From Rosenbergiella nectarea (GTDB lineage Bacteria > Pseudomonadota > Gammaproteobacteria > Enterobacterales > Enterobacteriaceae): 64,000 nt of DNA. This document shows positions 51,127 through 60,342 of this stretch, in pieces. The notes under the pieces were generated by a model. That model was not told where the DNA came from, did no database searches, and saw nothing but the letters and a program-made list of their open reading frames with translations. Made by a program: the position numbers and the translations under genes. Where the stretch lies: positions 208,865 through 272,864 of the forward strand of contig NZ_FOGC01000003.1 in NCBI RefSeq assembly GCF_900111105.1, given 5' to 3'. Each line of letters opens with the position of its first letter. Within the stretch, counting starts at the first letter, position 1.

Positions 51127-51306
51127 TCACAATGTATAGGCTTGGTCATAAATGCGAACCCACTGATTGGCGCGGCGCCCATTTTCTGAATATAGAGCAC
51201 CTGTTATAGCCTGGGTATCATTTCTAGCATTACTATTTATATAGACAAATTTATCACCAATCCGTTTAAGAATCCCCGTGTAACTAAATATTCCAGTTCC
51301 TCTTGG
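51127..51306 (-). pseudogene. C-terminal fragment of an unidentified protein
   Basis: An open frame of about 59 codons ends here with TGA and begins right after a TAA. Its protein (GILKRIGDKFVYINSNARND, then GRRANQWVRIYDQAYTL) looks like the C-terminus of a globular protein, with no start codon or ribosome binding site. It lies beside the T6SS remnant and is A+T-rich, so it may be the tail of a lost effector. Family not recognised. Confidence 0.4.
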
Positions 51307-51365
51307 TTAGTATACGTTTTCGTTCAATTGCCCCCTTAAATGTTTAATCTAGTTGAAAGGAAATA

Positions 51366-51563
51366 TTGATCGTGCAATACCACTCTTGGCTTCTGATCAG
51401 TTTGCTCATAGTTGGCTGTTCAACTCCCCGAGTCAAACAACGTCGGTCAACTTCCGCTTGCCTCGCTTACCAACGGATGATGACCACCCCTTTGCCTCCC
51501 TATCAACACGAGCAGCTTCAAGAACAATGTGAACGTTCGCGAGCCGATACGAACGTTTCTTAG
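51366..51563 (+). CDS. Small predicted lipoprotein
   Basis: 65 residues: signal peptide with lipobox LLIVGC and a short, charged mature part containing two cysteines (SACLAYQ, EQCERS). Start is TTG at 51366 six bases after GAAAGG, or GTG two codons later. No family recognised; it points towards the 3' end of the lrp-like remnant and overlaps it by four bases. Confidence 0.5.
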   Translation: MIVQYHSWLLISLLIVGCSTPRVKQRRSTSACLAYQRMMTTPLPPYQHEQLQEQCERSRADTNVS

Positions 51564-52021
51564 AGTGGCCGTGTTGGAAGTTGACTAATTTGTTTGAGTT
51601 TTTTTAACACCACAAAGGATTTGACGTGGCTAATGACTTCGCTGGCCAATAAGGTGTGAGAGATAAAATCAGCCAATTGCTCTAAATTGCTCGCGATAAT
51701 CTTTAATAAATAGTCAGCTTCACCGCTAACCATATGAACTTCCTGAATCGCCGCTTCACCATCGATAATTTGTTGAAAACGCTGCATCGATTTAGGTTCG
51801 TGGCTGTGTAAATTGATGTGCACGTAGGCTAATACCTGTAAACCAATCGCTTGACCATTTACCCGCGCGGAGTAGCCCTGAATAATCCCTGCTTCTTCCA
51901 GCGCGGTTCAGCGGCGCGAACACTGCGAGGCGGATAAACCCACCTTTTCGCCTATTTCTTGGTTAGTGAGACGACCATCAAGCTGCAACGCCGAAATAAT
52001 TTTCCAATCGAAGTTATCCAT
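51560..52021 (-). pseudogene. Lrp/AsnC-family regulator with nonsense codon
   Basis: The reading frame starts MDNFDWKIISALQLDGRLTN and has the Lrp helix-turn-helix (IGEKVGLSASQCSRR), then an in-frame TGA at 51908-51910 where an Arg codon is expected (CGA to TGA), after which homology continues unbroken through the RAM ligand-binding domain (HSHEPKSMQRFQQIIDGE, GEADYLLKIIAS). Total 153 codons, normal for the family. It is divergent from ipdC and may once have regulated it. One base change or a sequencing error accounts for the break. Confidence 0.85.
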
Positions 52022-52162
52022 CCTTTCCCCGCACGATTTATGTAACTCAAGCCATTTCAATACAAAACACGCACACTTCTTGTGCCGTTTTCCCGTTAGA
52101 CTGATTAGAAATATTTATTCTCTGCACAAATCATTCATCACTTTTAGCACGAGGTGACATCG

Positions 52163-53845
52163 ATGCAAATGCCATTAGGACAATTTTTACTGCGGCGATT
52201 ACATGAAGTCGGCATCAACCATCTCTTCGGTGTACCGGGCGATTTCAATCTCTCTTTCCTTGAACAAACCCTACAGCCTTCCCCAATAAGATTTATTAAT
52301 AATTGTAATGAGTTGAATGCCGCTTATGCAGCGGATGGCTATGCCCGTAGCAATGGGCTAGGGGCTTTCGTTACCACATGGGGAGTGGGTGACCTGAGCG
52401 CACTGAATGGTTTAGCGGGTGCCTATGCTGAAAACATTCCTGTTGTGCATATCAGTGGCTTACCGCGGTTGCATGCCGTCAATGAACGCGCCTTACTTCA
52501 TCACACATTAGTCGATGGCGATTACGATAACATCGGTCGCTGTGTCGCAGAGTTTACCGTGGCGCAAACACGTCTAACCCCCGCGAATGCGGTCATTGAG
52601 ATCGACCGCCTGCTACAGTGCTGTTGGCTGGAGCGACGGCCCGTTCATCTACAACTACCGTCCGATATTACTCACCTGATGATTGAAGTGCCGACGCAGC
52701 CCCTGTGCTTAATGGAGCCAACGAGTGACCCACTGCAAGTCGAACGCGTTATTTCGCGCCTGCAAGCGCAATGGCGACCAGAAAATAGCCCGGTCTTCTT
52801 ACTCGATAACGATGCGGTACGCTTTGGGGTCATCGATGTTATTCGCACGATCGCCGAAAAGATGGCAATCCCTTATGCGGTACTGCCTAGCGCCAAAGGG
52901 ATTATGGATGAAGATTCTGCACTGTATCTTGGTGTTTACGCAGGTCAGGCAAGTTTACCTACCGTAAGTCATGCTATTCACCATTCAGATTGCGTGATAG
53001 GGGTCGGCCTACGCCTGACGGATTGTAATACCGGGCTATTTAGCCAGCTTATCGACAACTCGCGACTCATCTCGCTAAGACGCTTCGATGTGGCCATTAA
53101 AGGGGCACAATTTCCGGGAGTCATGCTCAAAGAGTTATTAACAAAATTAGCTGAACAGGTCACCGATCGCGAAGCTCGGCCTCTGCCCCCTCGACCTTCC
53201 TTACCGCTATCGACTGAGGCGCAGACGACATTTTCTCAGGCCTATTTCTGGCAAGCTATTCAAGCCTTCATTCAACCGGAAGTTATAATTTTTGGTGAAG
53301 CGGGCACCGCACACAGTGGTGCATCAAGCTTACGGCTACCGGCTGGCGCGCGCTATCATTCGCAAATTATTTGGGGATCCATAGGCTTTACGCTACCCGC
53401 TCTGCTGGGTTCGCAGATTGCGCAACCCGACCAACGGCATTTGCTCTTTATTGGCGATGGCTCGTTACAACTCACGGTTCAAGAACTTTCTACCCTGCTA
53501 CAACAGCGCCTTACACCGATTATTTTTCTCATTAATAATCGAGGATACACCATAGAACGACTTATTCTCGGCGAATCCTCTGCGTATAACGATGTGAACG
53601 AATGGGACTATGCCAAGCTACCGAGCGTGCTCGATAAAGGTAATCATGCCTTATCCTTTATCGTGGACGATATCCCTTCACTGCATCAAGCGCTGCAGGC
53701 CGCAGAGAATCCAAACCGTGATAAAGCTATTTTTATCGAGATACGCTTTTCGCCCCTTGATGCCCCACCTCAGTTAAAGCAATTCGCTAAGCGCTTTGCC
53801 GACTATGACTACGGCAACTGTGGGCCACGTAACCTTAATCACTGA
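52163..53845 (+). CDS. ipdC: Indolepyruvate/phenylpyruvate decarboxylase
   Basis: Thiamine-diphosphate enzyme of the pyruvate-decarboxylase family converting indole-3-pyruvate to indole-3-acetaldehyde, the key step of auxin synthesis in plant-associated enterobacteria. The cofactor-activating Glu is in NCNELNAAYAADGYAR, and the Mg-TPP motif runs IGDGSLQLTVQEL...NNRGYTIE. 560 residues from the ATG at 52163 (GAGG upstream); a GTG three codons earlier is less well placed. Phenylpyruvate could also be a substrate. Confidence 0.92.
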   Translation: MQMPLGQFLLRRLHEVGINHLFGVPGDFNLSFLEQTLQPSPIRFINNCNELNAAYAADGYARSNGLGAFVTTWGVGDLSALNGLAGAYAENIPVVHISGLPRLHAVNERALLHHTLVDGDYDNIGRCVAEFTVAQTRLTPANAVIEIDRLLQCCWLERRPVHLQLPSDITHLMIEVPTQPLCLMEPTSDPLQVERVISRLQAQWRPENSPVFLLDNDAVRFGVIDVIRTIAEKMAIPYAVLPSAKGIMDEDSALYLGVYAGQASLPTVSHAIHHSDCVIGVGLRLTDCNTGLFSQLIDNSRLISLRRFDVAIKGAQFPGVMLKELLTKLAEQVTDREARPLPPRPSLPLSTEAQTTFSQAYFWQAIQAFIQPEVIIFGEAGTAHSGASSLRLPAGARYHSQIIWGSIGFTLPALLGSQIAQPDQRHLLFIGDGSLQLTVQELSTLLQQRLTPIIFLINNRGYTIERLILGESSAYNDVNEWDYAKLPSVLDKGNHALSFIVDDIPSLHQALQAAENPNRDKAIFIEIRFSPLDAPPQLKQFAKRFADYDYGNCGPRNLNH

Positions 53846-54740
53846 CCTTTGACCGCATTGGCCAAGCAATAATAACCAAACTGGCAATGATTAACCCTAT
53901 CCCAGCCCAACCCACTGGGGATAGGGTTTCATTGAGGATAAACACGGCGAGTAAAGCGGCCACCACGGGTTCAAGTAACGTAATTGCCGTGGCGACGCTG
54001 GCTTTGATCCGCGCCAAACCTGCCCCATAACATAGGTAGCCGATGCACATTGGAAAGACCGCCATATAACTTCCCACCGCCGCATTTCGCCATGATGCGA
54101 GCAGGGGCGCACCGGTCACGATTAACAACGGTAATAACAACAGACCGCCCAAGCCGAATGTCGACCCCATCGCCGCTCGACTTAATACTCCCTTCATCAT
54201 CATCCTTCTTGCAGTCCACGAATATAACGCGTAGGTCAGCCCAGCCAACAAGCCTAAGGCGACGCCTAGGGGCAGGGCCAGTGAGGAGTGACTGCTAACC
54301 GCTGAAGGTGCTGCGTGCAATTGCGCGAGCAAGCAAATCCCAACAACGCCTACTAGCGCCCCACATAACCACTGCGTAGTTAAGGCGCTTTTTTCCAATC
54401 GATTCTCGATCAAGGCTGAAAATAAAGGCGCGGAGCCTATGGAGATGACTGTACCGACCGCCACCCCAGCAAAGTGCATTGAGCAGTAAAAGGCTAGCGG
54501 ATAAATAGCGACCGCGCCGGCCCCGAATATTAATAAACTTCGTTGTTGCTTGAGTTGAGACACTGAGCTGAGAATAGCCGGTAGCGCCAAGAGGGCTTGT
54601 AGGATCCCGCCAATGCCCATGGCGACACAAGCGATAGCAATAGGGCTCAATTGCGGGGCTAAACGCGCGACTGTGCCCGTAGTGCCCCACAATAAGGCCG
54701 CGATAATGACACAACTATTTCCGAGTGACGTAGCGCTCAT
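53835..54740 (-). CDS. EamA-family (DMT) transporter
   Basis: 301-residue, ten-TM transporter with two EamA repeats (LLWGTTGTVARLAPQLSP, LLEPVVAALLAVFILNETLSP). It is coupled to the upstream TetR gene by an ATGA overlap, so the regulator probably controls this exporter. Its 3' end overlaps that of ipdC by eleven bases. Substrate unknown. Confidence 0.88.
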   Translation of the reverse strand: MSATSLGNSCVIIAALLWGTTGTVARLAPQLSPIAIACVAMGIGGILQALLALPAILSSVSQLKQQRSLLIFGAGAVAIYPLAFYCSMHFAGVAVGTVISIGSAPLFSALIENRLEKSALTTQWLCGALVGVVGICLLAQLHAAPSAVSSHSSLALPLGVALGLLAGLTYALYSWTARRMMMKGVLSRAAMGSTFGLGGLLLLPLLIVTGAPLLASWRNAAVGSYMAVFPMCIGYLCYGAGLARIKASVATAITLLEPVVAALLAVFILNETLSPVGWAGIGLIIASLVIIAWPMRSKVSD

Positions 54741-55300
54741 AGACACTCCAATCGTTGAGTAATAATCTGCTTTGCCCGTTGCAGTAATGCTGGATGGCCA
54801 CTCAGTCCGGCGAGGCTGATACTGCCTTCCAATAAAAAAGCGAACTCTTGCGCCAATAATTCCGCACGCTCAGCGTTGACCGACGGGATTTCGCACAATG
54901 CGGTTTCAATAAATTGTTGAATTTGGGCTTTCTGTTCTGCGACACAACGTCGTTCCAATGAATCAACCGGAAATTCCGCGGCAGCATTGAGTAGACCACA
55001 CCCCCGAAACCCATTCTTGTAAGGTTGCTCAGCATGGTCTTGGTAGGCATCGTAGATCGCCAAAATACGATCCTGCGGGGTGACTGTTAGTTGCAGTCGG
55101 GTCGCATAAAGGTCAAGCCACTGTTGATGGCGAAGCGCGAGGTAATCTAACACCAAGCACTGTTTCGAGACGAAGTGATTATAGAAACTTTGTTTAGCAA
55201 CGCCTGCGAGCTTGATGATGCTATCGATGCCCGTTGCATGGATACCCTGATTGTAAAACAGCGTATGCGCCGCCTCGCGTATTTTCCCTTTAGTCGACAT
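54737..55300 (-). CDS. TetR-family regulator
   Basis: 187 residues with an N-terminal TetR helix-turn-helix (REAAHTLFYNQGIHATGIDS, GVAKQSFYNHFVSKQ) and a C-terminal ligand/dimerisation domain. First gene of a two-gene unit with the EamA transporter; a palindrome 18-33 bp upstream is a plausible operator for autoregulation. Confidence 0.9.
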   Translation of the reverse strand: MSTKGKIREAAHTLFYNQGIHATGIDSIIKLAGVAKQSFYNHFVSKQCLVLDYLALRHQQWLDLYATRLQLTVTPQDRILAIYDAYQDHAEQPYKNGFRGCGLLNAAAEFPVDSLERRCVAEQKAQIQQFIETALCEIPSVNAERAELLAQEFAFLLEGSISLAGLSGHPALLQRAKQIITQRLECL

Positions 55301-55317
55301 GATACCCCCTGATAAAA

Positions 55318-55333
55318 TAGACAGACAAGTCTA
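55318..55333. promoter_or_regulatory. Palindromic TetR-type operator candidate
   Basis: TAGAC-N6-GTCTA lies 18 bp upstream of the TetR-family start codon, with the arms TAGACaGAC and GTCTA typical of operators in this family. Confidence 0.6.
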
Positions 55334-55363
55334 CCTACTTTATCAGAAACCTCAAGCCATTCA

Positions 55364-56116
55364 CTATTTTCCCCCCGCGAGGTCGATAAAGCTACCTGTA
55401 ACGTAAGAGGCTTCTTCGGAAAGCAACCAAGCGATGGCATACGCCACCTCGATCGGCTGCCCACCTCGGGCCATGGGTAATTGCGACTTAACCCGTTCAA
55501 TGCGGTCGGCCTCGCCGCCCTCGGCATGCATATCGGTATAGATAAACCCTGGTCGGACCGCATTAACTCGAATTCCGACGGCAGCCACTTCTACACTTAA
55601 GCCACGCGTGAAAGTATCGATAGCGCCTTTGGAGGCCGCATAATCAGTATATTCAAAGGCTGAACCTAACCTTGCCGCAGCCGACGACACATTGACGATT
55701 GCCCCTCCTCGTCCTTGATGTTGAGTCGACATACGTTTGACCGCCTCGCGGGCGCAAAGTATCGATCCACTTATATTGGCGGCGAAGAGCTGCTCCAAGC
55801 GCGGGGCCGAAAGCTGTTCAATTCGCGATTGGATAAAAAGCCTCGCGGCGTTATTTACGAGTCCAGTGATCGGCCCCAGTCGTTGATCAATCTCAGAAAA
55901 CATTTCAATAATCTGTTGCTCATCGCTGATATCCGCGGCAATCGCAAGGGCACAACCGCCCTGCCGGCGGATAGCCTCAACCACCGCAAGGGCCTCATCT
56001 TCACGCTGCCGATAATTGATACAGACCTTATGTCCTCGTTCTGCGAGCAAAAGCGCCGTGGCCTTGCCGATCCCCCGCGAACCGCCAGTAATTAGCGTAA
56101 TATTTTGCTGTGCCAC
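55364..56116 (-). CDS. ygfF: Short-chain dehydrogenase YgfF
   Basis: 250-residue SDR-family oxidoreductase very similar to E. coli YgfF: cofactor motif TGGSRGIGKATALLLAE, the YxxxK active site in YTDYAASKGAID with Ser in NVSSAAARLGS, and the C-terminus ASYVTGSFIDLAGGK. Substrate not established for the family member. It precedes the TetR gene in the same direction. Confidence 0.92.
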   Translation of the reverse strand: MAQQNITLITGGSRGIGKATALLLAERGHKVCINYRQREDEALAVVEAIRRQGGCALAIAADISDEQQIIEMFSEIDQRLGPITGLVNNAARLFIQSRIEQLSAPRLEQLFAANISGSILCAREAVKRMSTQHQGRGGAIVNVSSAAARLGSAFEYTDYAASKGAIDTFTRGLSVEVAAVGIRVNAVRPGFIYTDMHAEGGEADRIERVKSQLPMARGGQPIEVAYAIAWLLSEEASYVTGSFIDLAGGK

Positions 56117-56184
56117 ACTTAAGCTCCTTATTCACCGACAACGATTAATCCGTTCACCTTTAGTGGAGGGTACCCGCCTCAAGA

Positions 56185-56661
56185 TTAGGCGGCTTCGGAG
56201 GCGATAATAAATTGAGGTTGGTAGGTCACTGGAAAATTAACTGAACGCGCAATAAAACAGACAGGATGCACGTCATCATGTAGTTTTCTTGCGAGATCAA
56301 GGTCCGTGTCGGGCAAGACGGTGATAACCGGATGCAAGGTCATGGAAAGAAAGCGTCCCGCGCCACTGGGTAAGACTTCGCCGACGGCTGTGGGGGTATC
56401 CTGATAACCGACAACAGTCACTCCGGCCGCTGAAGCGAGATGTAAATACCACAACATATGGCAGGCTGACAGTGATGACATCAATAAATCTTCAGGATTC
56501 ATCTTGGTTGGATCGCCACCGAGTAGCGGATCATTTGAACAGGCGATAATGGGTTTACCGGGCAGCGCAATATCCCAAGTTCGCGCATAGCTACGATAAT
56601 GTGCGGTACCCTGCCCCAAATTACCGGTCCAGGTGATTGATGTGTGGTAAGTATGTTCCAT
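56185..56661 (-). CDS. OsmC-like peroxiredoxin family protein
   Basis: 158 residues of the OsmC/Ohr superfamily. The two redox cysteines are in SLSACHMLWYLHLA and VHPVCFIARSV, and NPEDLLMSSLSAC is a family signature. These thiol peroxidases reduce organic hydroperoxides. Resembles YbhC/YhfA-type OsmC more than Ohr. Stands alone. Confidence 0.88.
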   Translation of the reverse strand: MEHTYHTSITWTGNLGQGTAHYRSYARTWDIALPGKPIIACSNDPLLGGDPTKMNPEDLLMSSLSACHMLWYLHLASAAGVTVVGYQDTPTAVGEVLPSGAGRFLSMTLHPVITVLPDTDLDLARKLHDDVHPVCFIARSVNFPVTYQPQFIIASEAA

Positions 56662-56798
56662 AACGCTAGCCTCAAGAAGGAGTAAGGCGTTACTGAAGCA
56701 AAGTTCTACACATTCGTAAAGGAGTTATTTATACGATGGGGTATTTGGGGTAAGAAGGTAAAACCAACGAGCTTCACATTCTTCCCCAACGTCTGGAA

Positions 56799-56912
56799 TT
56801 AGTAAGGTTTTACAACCATCACGGTGATCAACAGCGCAGCCATAATAATACAAGGTACGATAATTACTGCGAGTAACGTGATCATCCAGAATTTACGCTT
56901 AGACTGAGACAT
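56799..56912 (-). CDS. Possible 37-residue single-pass membrane protein
   Basis: The minus strand encodes MSQSKRKF, a hydrophobic helix of about 24 residues (ITLLAVIIVPCIIMAALLIT) and VMVVKPY, then TAA. Positive charges before the helix suggest N-in topology. It resembles the class of small enterobacterial membrane proteins, but I see no clear ribosome binding site and recognise no family. A 16-bp palindrome lies 45 bp upstream. Confidence 0.5.
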   Translation of the reverse strand: MSQSKRKFWMITLLAVIIVPCIIMAALLITVMVVKPY

Positions 56913-56956
56913 TGGGCGCCCGTTTGGAGTCGAAAATGATGTGCTATAGAGTATCG

Positions 56957-56972
56957 TAGAACGGCTGTTCTA
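56957..56972. promoter_or_regulatory. 16-bp palindrome upstream of the small membrane-protein ORF
   Basis: TAGAAC-GGCT-GTTCTA is a perfect six-base inverted repeat with a four-base centre, a typical shape for a dimeric regulator site. The regulator is unknown. Confidence 0.45.
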
Positions 56973-57847
56973 TCCAGACGAGAGAAAGCGAAAATTCCTC
57001 TAGGCTTATGCTACATTCCATTCAGCGGGGGTAAAGGTGTAATCAGGAAAAAGAAAACCTTTCAATTACGATGCTCGTTAAGAAATTGGTGTTTAGTTCG
57101 TAGAGGCCATTGCATCGTTTAAAGAATAAACAACTATGGCATAGCGGCACTCATCCCTAAGTGATGGAAAATCCTAACTCTTCAACGCTATACTTTAAGC
57201 CTAGTCGACAAACAATAATGTGCAATATTTTTTTGTCTTTCGCTATCTTAGTACCCGTGTGGGAGATCACCCGACATAATGGCTCGATGCAGGTTTTTTG
57301 TACGCTCGGCTTAAGAACCGGGTAAAACACTCCTTTCTGGGAAAATATCCCCCGCTCCCCTCTTCGAATAAGAACAATCATTATTTAGTGTGCACCCACT
57401 TATTATAAGTCATCCAATTATCCAAAATTTATACATGACCTTGCATATCCTGTACTGGTAATTAAGCGAGAAAATAACCCTTTAACGATAATGTTGTTAA
57501 AGATATTAATGATTGGTCAGCCGTTATTCCTTGCTTGTAAGCTAAAGCTATTACCACTCACCCGCACAGTGAATTGTAAAAAAAATCCTAAATGTAACGT
57601 CCCACTCTTTATTTTTAACAAAATCGAAAAAGAAAATCTTCGCGTTAATTGAAAATAAGCATCGTCTGACCTAATAAAATACGGGGATCTACGTTACTAA
57701 TCCCTATGCACCGGTGTTACCCTGTGACTAAAACCCTCATTAATTCGATATAAGAAATAATATTGTTAATATAATGTTACAACGTCTTTTTTTTAGTTTG
57801 CTTCCTGCTGGCGTAAAAGAGAAGGTACACACAGACAGGAGGTTTAG
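56973..57847. other. Long A+T-rich intergenic region before oxdC
   Basis: Nearly 900 bases with no gene I can support. A 74-codon minus-strand frame ending at 57157 has no ribosome binding site and no recognisable homology. The right end carries the leader of oxdC, including AGGAGG at 57837-57842. Confidence 0.4.
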
Positions 57848-59068
57848 ATGGCTAATTTCACACGACGCAACTTTATGTCTTTTGCCGCGGGGGGCACTAT
57901 GATGCTCGCAGCAGGAGAAGTGCTCGCACACGATAATGATACTAAGGCTTATCCGTTTAAAGCTGATTTCCCTGGTCCCCATGACCCACTTCGCGAGCAG
58001 GAAAATAAGGATTTAGTCAATCCTCCGGCGACAGATAATGGAACCCTACCTAACCTTCGTTATTCCTTTAGCGATGCCCATATTCGTCGCAGCAGTGGCG
58101 GATGGACTCGACAAGTGACTAATCGCGAATTAGGGGTCTCAACAACAATCGCTGGCGTTGATATGCGTCTCAATGCTGGTGGGATTCGGGAACTGCACTG
58201 GCATAAAGAAGGTGAATGGGCTTTCATGACCTATGGTAATGCTCGTGTAACCGCATTCGATACCGATGGCGGCTGGTTTATTGATGATATTTCCGCGGGG
58301 GACCTCTGGTATTTTCCACCGGGTATTCCGCATTCAATTCAAGGTATCGGTAATGATGGCTGCGAATTTCTATTAGCTTTCGACGACGGTGGTTTTGATG
58401 AGGACAGTACTTTCTTACTTTCCGATTGGTTCAAACATATTCCTCCTGAAGTTTTAGCTAAAAACTTTAATGTTCCCGTATCGACTTTTTCACATTTACC
58501 CTCACCAAAAGATGAATATATTTTTGCAGGGAAAGTTCCAGGTGATATCGCGTCTGCGAGTCCCCAAAAAGGAAAAAAATCCAAACAGAACTTTACTCAC
58601 CGGATGATACAGCAAAGCCCTATTATCTCAGCAGGAGGGGAAGTACGTATTACCGACTCATCGAATTTCCCCGTTTCAAAAACCATCGCTGCGGCGTTAG
58701 TTGAAATCGCTCCTGGCGGTATGAGAGAGCTACATTGGCATCCTAATAACGATGAGTGGCAATATTATCTCGAGGGCCAAGGGAGGATGGGCGTATTTGC
58801 CTCGTCAGGTCAAGCCCGTACTTTTGATTATCGTGCGGGGGATGTCGGTTATGTCCCATTTGCTATGGGCCACTATATTGAAAATACCGGTGATACTCCG
58901 CTCCGTTTCCTTGAGTTATTTAAAAGCGATTATTATGCTGATATCTCTCTCAATCAGTGGTTAGCCAGTACACCTATTGAATTGGTTAAGCAACACCTGC
59001 ACCTCGATGACCAATTTATGTCGGCGCTATCGGCTCAAAAGAATGCGGTAGTCAAAAACAATTTATAA
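57848..59068 (+). CDS. oxdC: Oxalate decarboxylase, Tat-exported bicupin
   Basis: 406-residue Mn-dependent bicupin converting oxalate to formate and CO2, consuming a proton. Each cupin has its metal motif: ELHWHKEGEWAFM and ELHWHPNNDEWQYY with later His residues. The active-site lid, SENS in Bacillus OxdC, reads DEDS here, keeping the Glu needed for decarboxylation rather than oxidation. Residues 1-28 form a Tat signal (TRRNFMSFAAGG and AxA-type LAH end), so it works in the periplasm, unlike cytosolic Bacillus OxdC. A strong AGGAGG precedes the ATG and a terminator follows. Confidence 0.93.
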   Translation: MANFTRRNFMSFAAGGTMMLAAGEVLAHDNDTKAYPFKADFPGPHDPLREQENKDLVNPPATDNGTLPNLRYSFSDAHIRRSSGGWTRQVTNRELGVSTTIAGVDMRLNAGGIRELHWHKEGEWAFMTYGNARVTAFDTDGGWFIDDISAGDLWYFPPGIPHSIQGIGNDGCEFLLAFDDGGFDEDSTFLLSDWFKHIPPEVLAKNFNVPVSTFSHLPSPKDEYIFAGKVPGDIASASPQKGKKSKQNFTHRMIQQSPIISAGGEVRITDSSNFPVSKTIAAALVEIAPGGMRELHWHPNNDEWQYYLEGQGRMGVFASSGQARTFDYRAGDVGYVPFAMGHYIENTGDTPLRFLELFKSDYYADISLNQWLASTPIELVKQHLHLDDQFMSALSAQKNAVVKNNL

Positions 59069-59081
59069 TCTGGCAAAATAT

Positions 59082-59106
59082 GGGCGGATTCATTCACCGC
59101 CCTTTT
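59082..59106 (+). terminator. oxdC terminator
   Basis: GGGCGG / CCGCCC hairpin followed by TTTT, 14 bases after the oxdC stop codon. Confidence 0.8.
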
Positions 59107-59278
59107 ATGCTTTAGCAGCCCCTGATAAATAGTCATCATTCTCCATTCGAAAACCTTGCGACACCGAGCTCTTATCATTTTTTTGACTTCCCCTATCAAA
59201 TTAAAGTGTAAAAATTAGAATTTTCCTAAACATGAACTACATTGATTAGTGGGTCATCCTTTTAAAATGGAGTTAAAG

Positions 59279-60307
59279 ATGGAATTACAAAACGAAATTA
59301 AAATTACTAACCGGATTTCTTGGGGTAGCATCATTGCAGGCGTTATTACCGTATTGGCAGTTTCGCTACTTTTAACCACTCTCGGCGCGAGTTTAGGCTT
59401 CTCTCTTCTTTCTCCCACACAAGACGATATTGTAAACGGTGCTGATAAGGCCGTGATGATATGGACTGTGATTGCATTAATTATTAGTTTGGCTGCAGGC
59501 GGATTTGTTGCAGGTCGTTTAGCCGGGGCAGATGGCTTGATACATGGCTTCCTAATTTGGGGCACGACCCTGTTGGTTGCCACCGTATTAGGTTTCTCGG
59601 CTGTCGGAGGTCTCCTCAAACTGACAGGTAGCGCAGTAAGCTCCGTTGCATCCGGTGCAGGTAGCGTAGTCAGTGGTGCAGGTAAGGCCGTTGCCAATAC
59701 CGCTGATTTCAGCAAAGATATTTTCGATAAATTAGGGGTCAATACCAACATTGAACTGTCTGATACCAACCAAGACGTCATCAATGCCCTCAAAAAATCG
59801 AATATCCCTGAATTACAGCCTCAATATCTGCAAGACCAGTTACAACAAGCTGGAAACGATGTGATGGATGCAGGCAAAGCGATTGCCACTCAACCTGATA
59901 ACAGCGATCAAATCATTAGCCAACTGACCGATAAACTGAAAGCTCGCACAGAGACGATCAGCAAATCGATCAACCGTGATGATGTTAAAAATGCGTTAGC
60001 GAAAAACACCTCAATGACTCAGGAACAAGCAGACCAAGCGGTTGATAACTTTATCCAAGCTCGTGATAAAGCGGTGCAACAAGCGAATCAAAGTATCGAC
60101 CAATTACAAACTAAGGTCGACCAAGCTAAAGCGCAATATGCGCAATTTAAGCAAGAAGCCAAACAAAAAGCCGATGCCGCAGCAAAAGCTGCAGCGAAAA
60201 TCTCTCTATGGTCTTTCGTCGCGCTACTTCTAGGTGCGATTGTAAGTTCAGTTGCGGGAATGTGGGGCGTCAATACCCTACCTAACGGCAAACGTATTAA
60301 AGCCTAA
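59279..60307 (+). CDS. Membrane protein with ISWGSIIAG-type N-terminus and coiled middle
   Basis: 342 residues from the ATG at 59279 (GGAG six bases upstream). Two or three TM helices near the N-terminus (ISWGSIIAGVITVLAVSLLL, AVMIWTVIALIISLAAGG, LLVATVLGFSAVGGL), a long soluble Gln/Asn/Ala-rich helical region (about 120-310; QADQAVDNFIQARDKAVQQ) likely to form coiled coil, and a final TM (FVALLLGAIVSSVAGMWGV). Relatives exist in many Proteobacteria as stress-associated membrane proteins without known function. I cannot say more. Confidence 0.75.
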   Translation: MELQNEIKITNRISWGSIIAGVITVLAVSLLLTTLGASLGFSLLSPTQDDIVNGADKAVMIWTVIALIISLAAGGFVAGRLAGADGLIHGFLIWGTTLLVATVLGFSAVGGLLKLTGSAVSSVASGAGSVVSGAGKAVANTADFSKDIFDKLGVNTNIELSDTNQDVINALKKSNIPELQPQYLQDQLQQAGNDVMDAGKAIATQPDNSDQIISQLTDKLKARTETISKSINRDDVKNALAKNTSMTQEQADQAVDNFIQARDKAVQQANQSIDQLQTKVDQAKAQYAQFKQEAKQKADAAAKAAAKISLWSFVALLLGAIVSSVAGMWGVNTLPNGKRIKA

Positions 60308-60313
60308 GTCTAT

Positions 60314-60342
60314 TGCCCTAATCTACGGATTAGGGCTTTTTT
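60314..60342 (+). terminator. Terminator after the membrane protein gene
   Basis: GCCCTAAT / ATTAGGGC hairpin followed by seven T. Confidence 0.9.

Noticed and set aside
53835-53845. Overlap of ipdC and EamA 3' ends as a sign of misassembly
   Set aside because: Short tail-to-tail overlaps are common in compact genomes, and both proteins have normal C-termini.
57157-57381. 74-codon minus-strand frame
   Set aside because: No ribosome binding site, no recognisable domain, Cys- and Lys-rich composition expected by chance in A+T-rich intergenic DNA.
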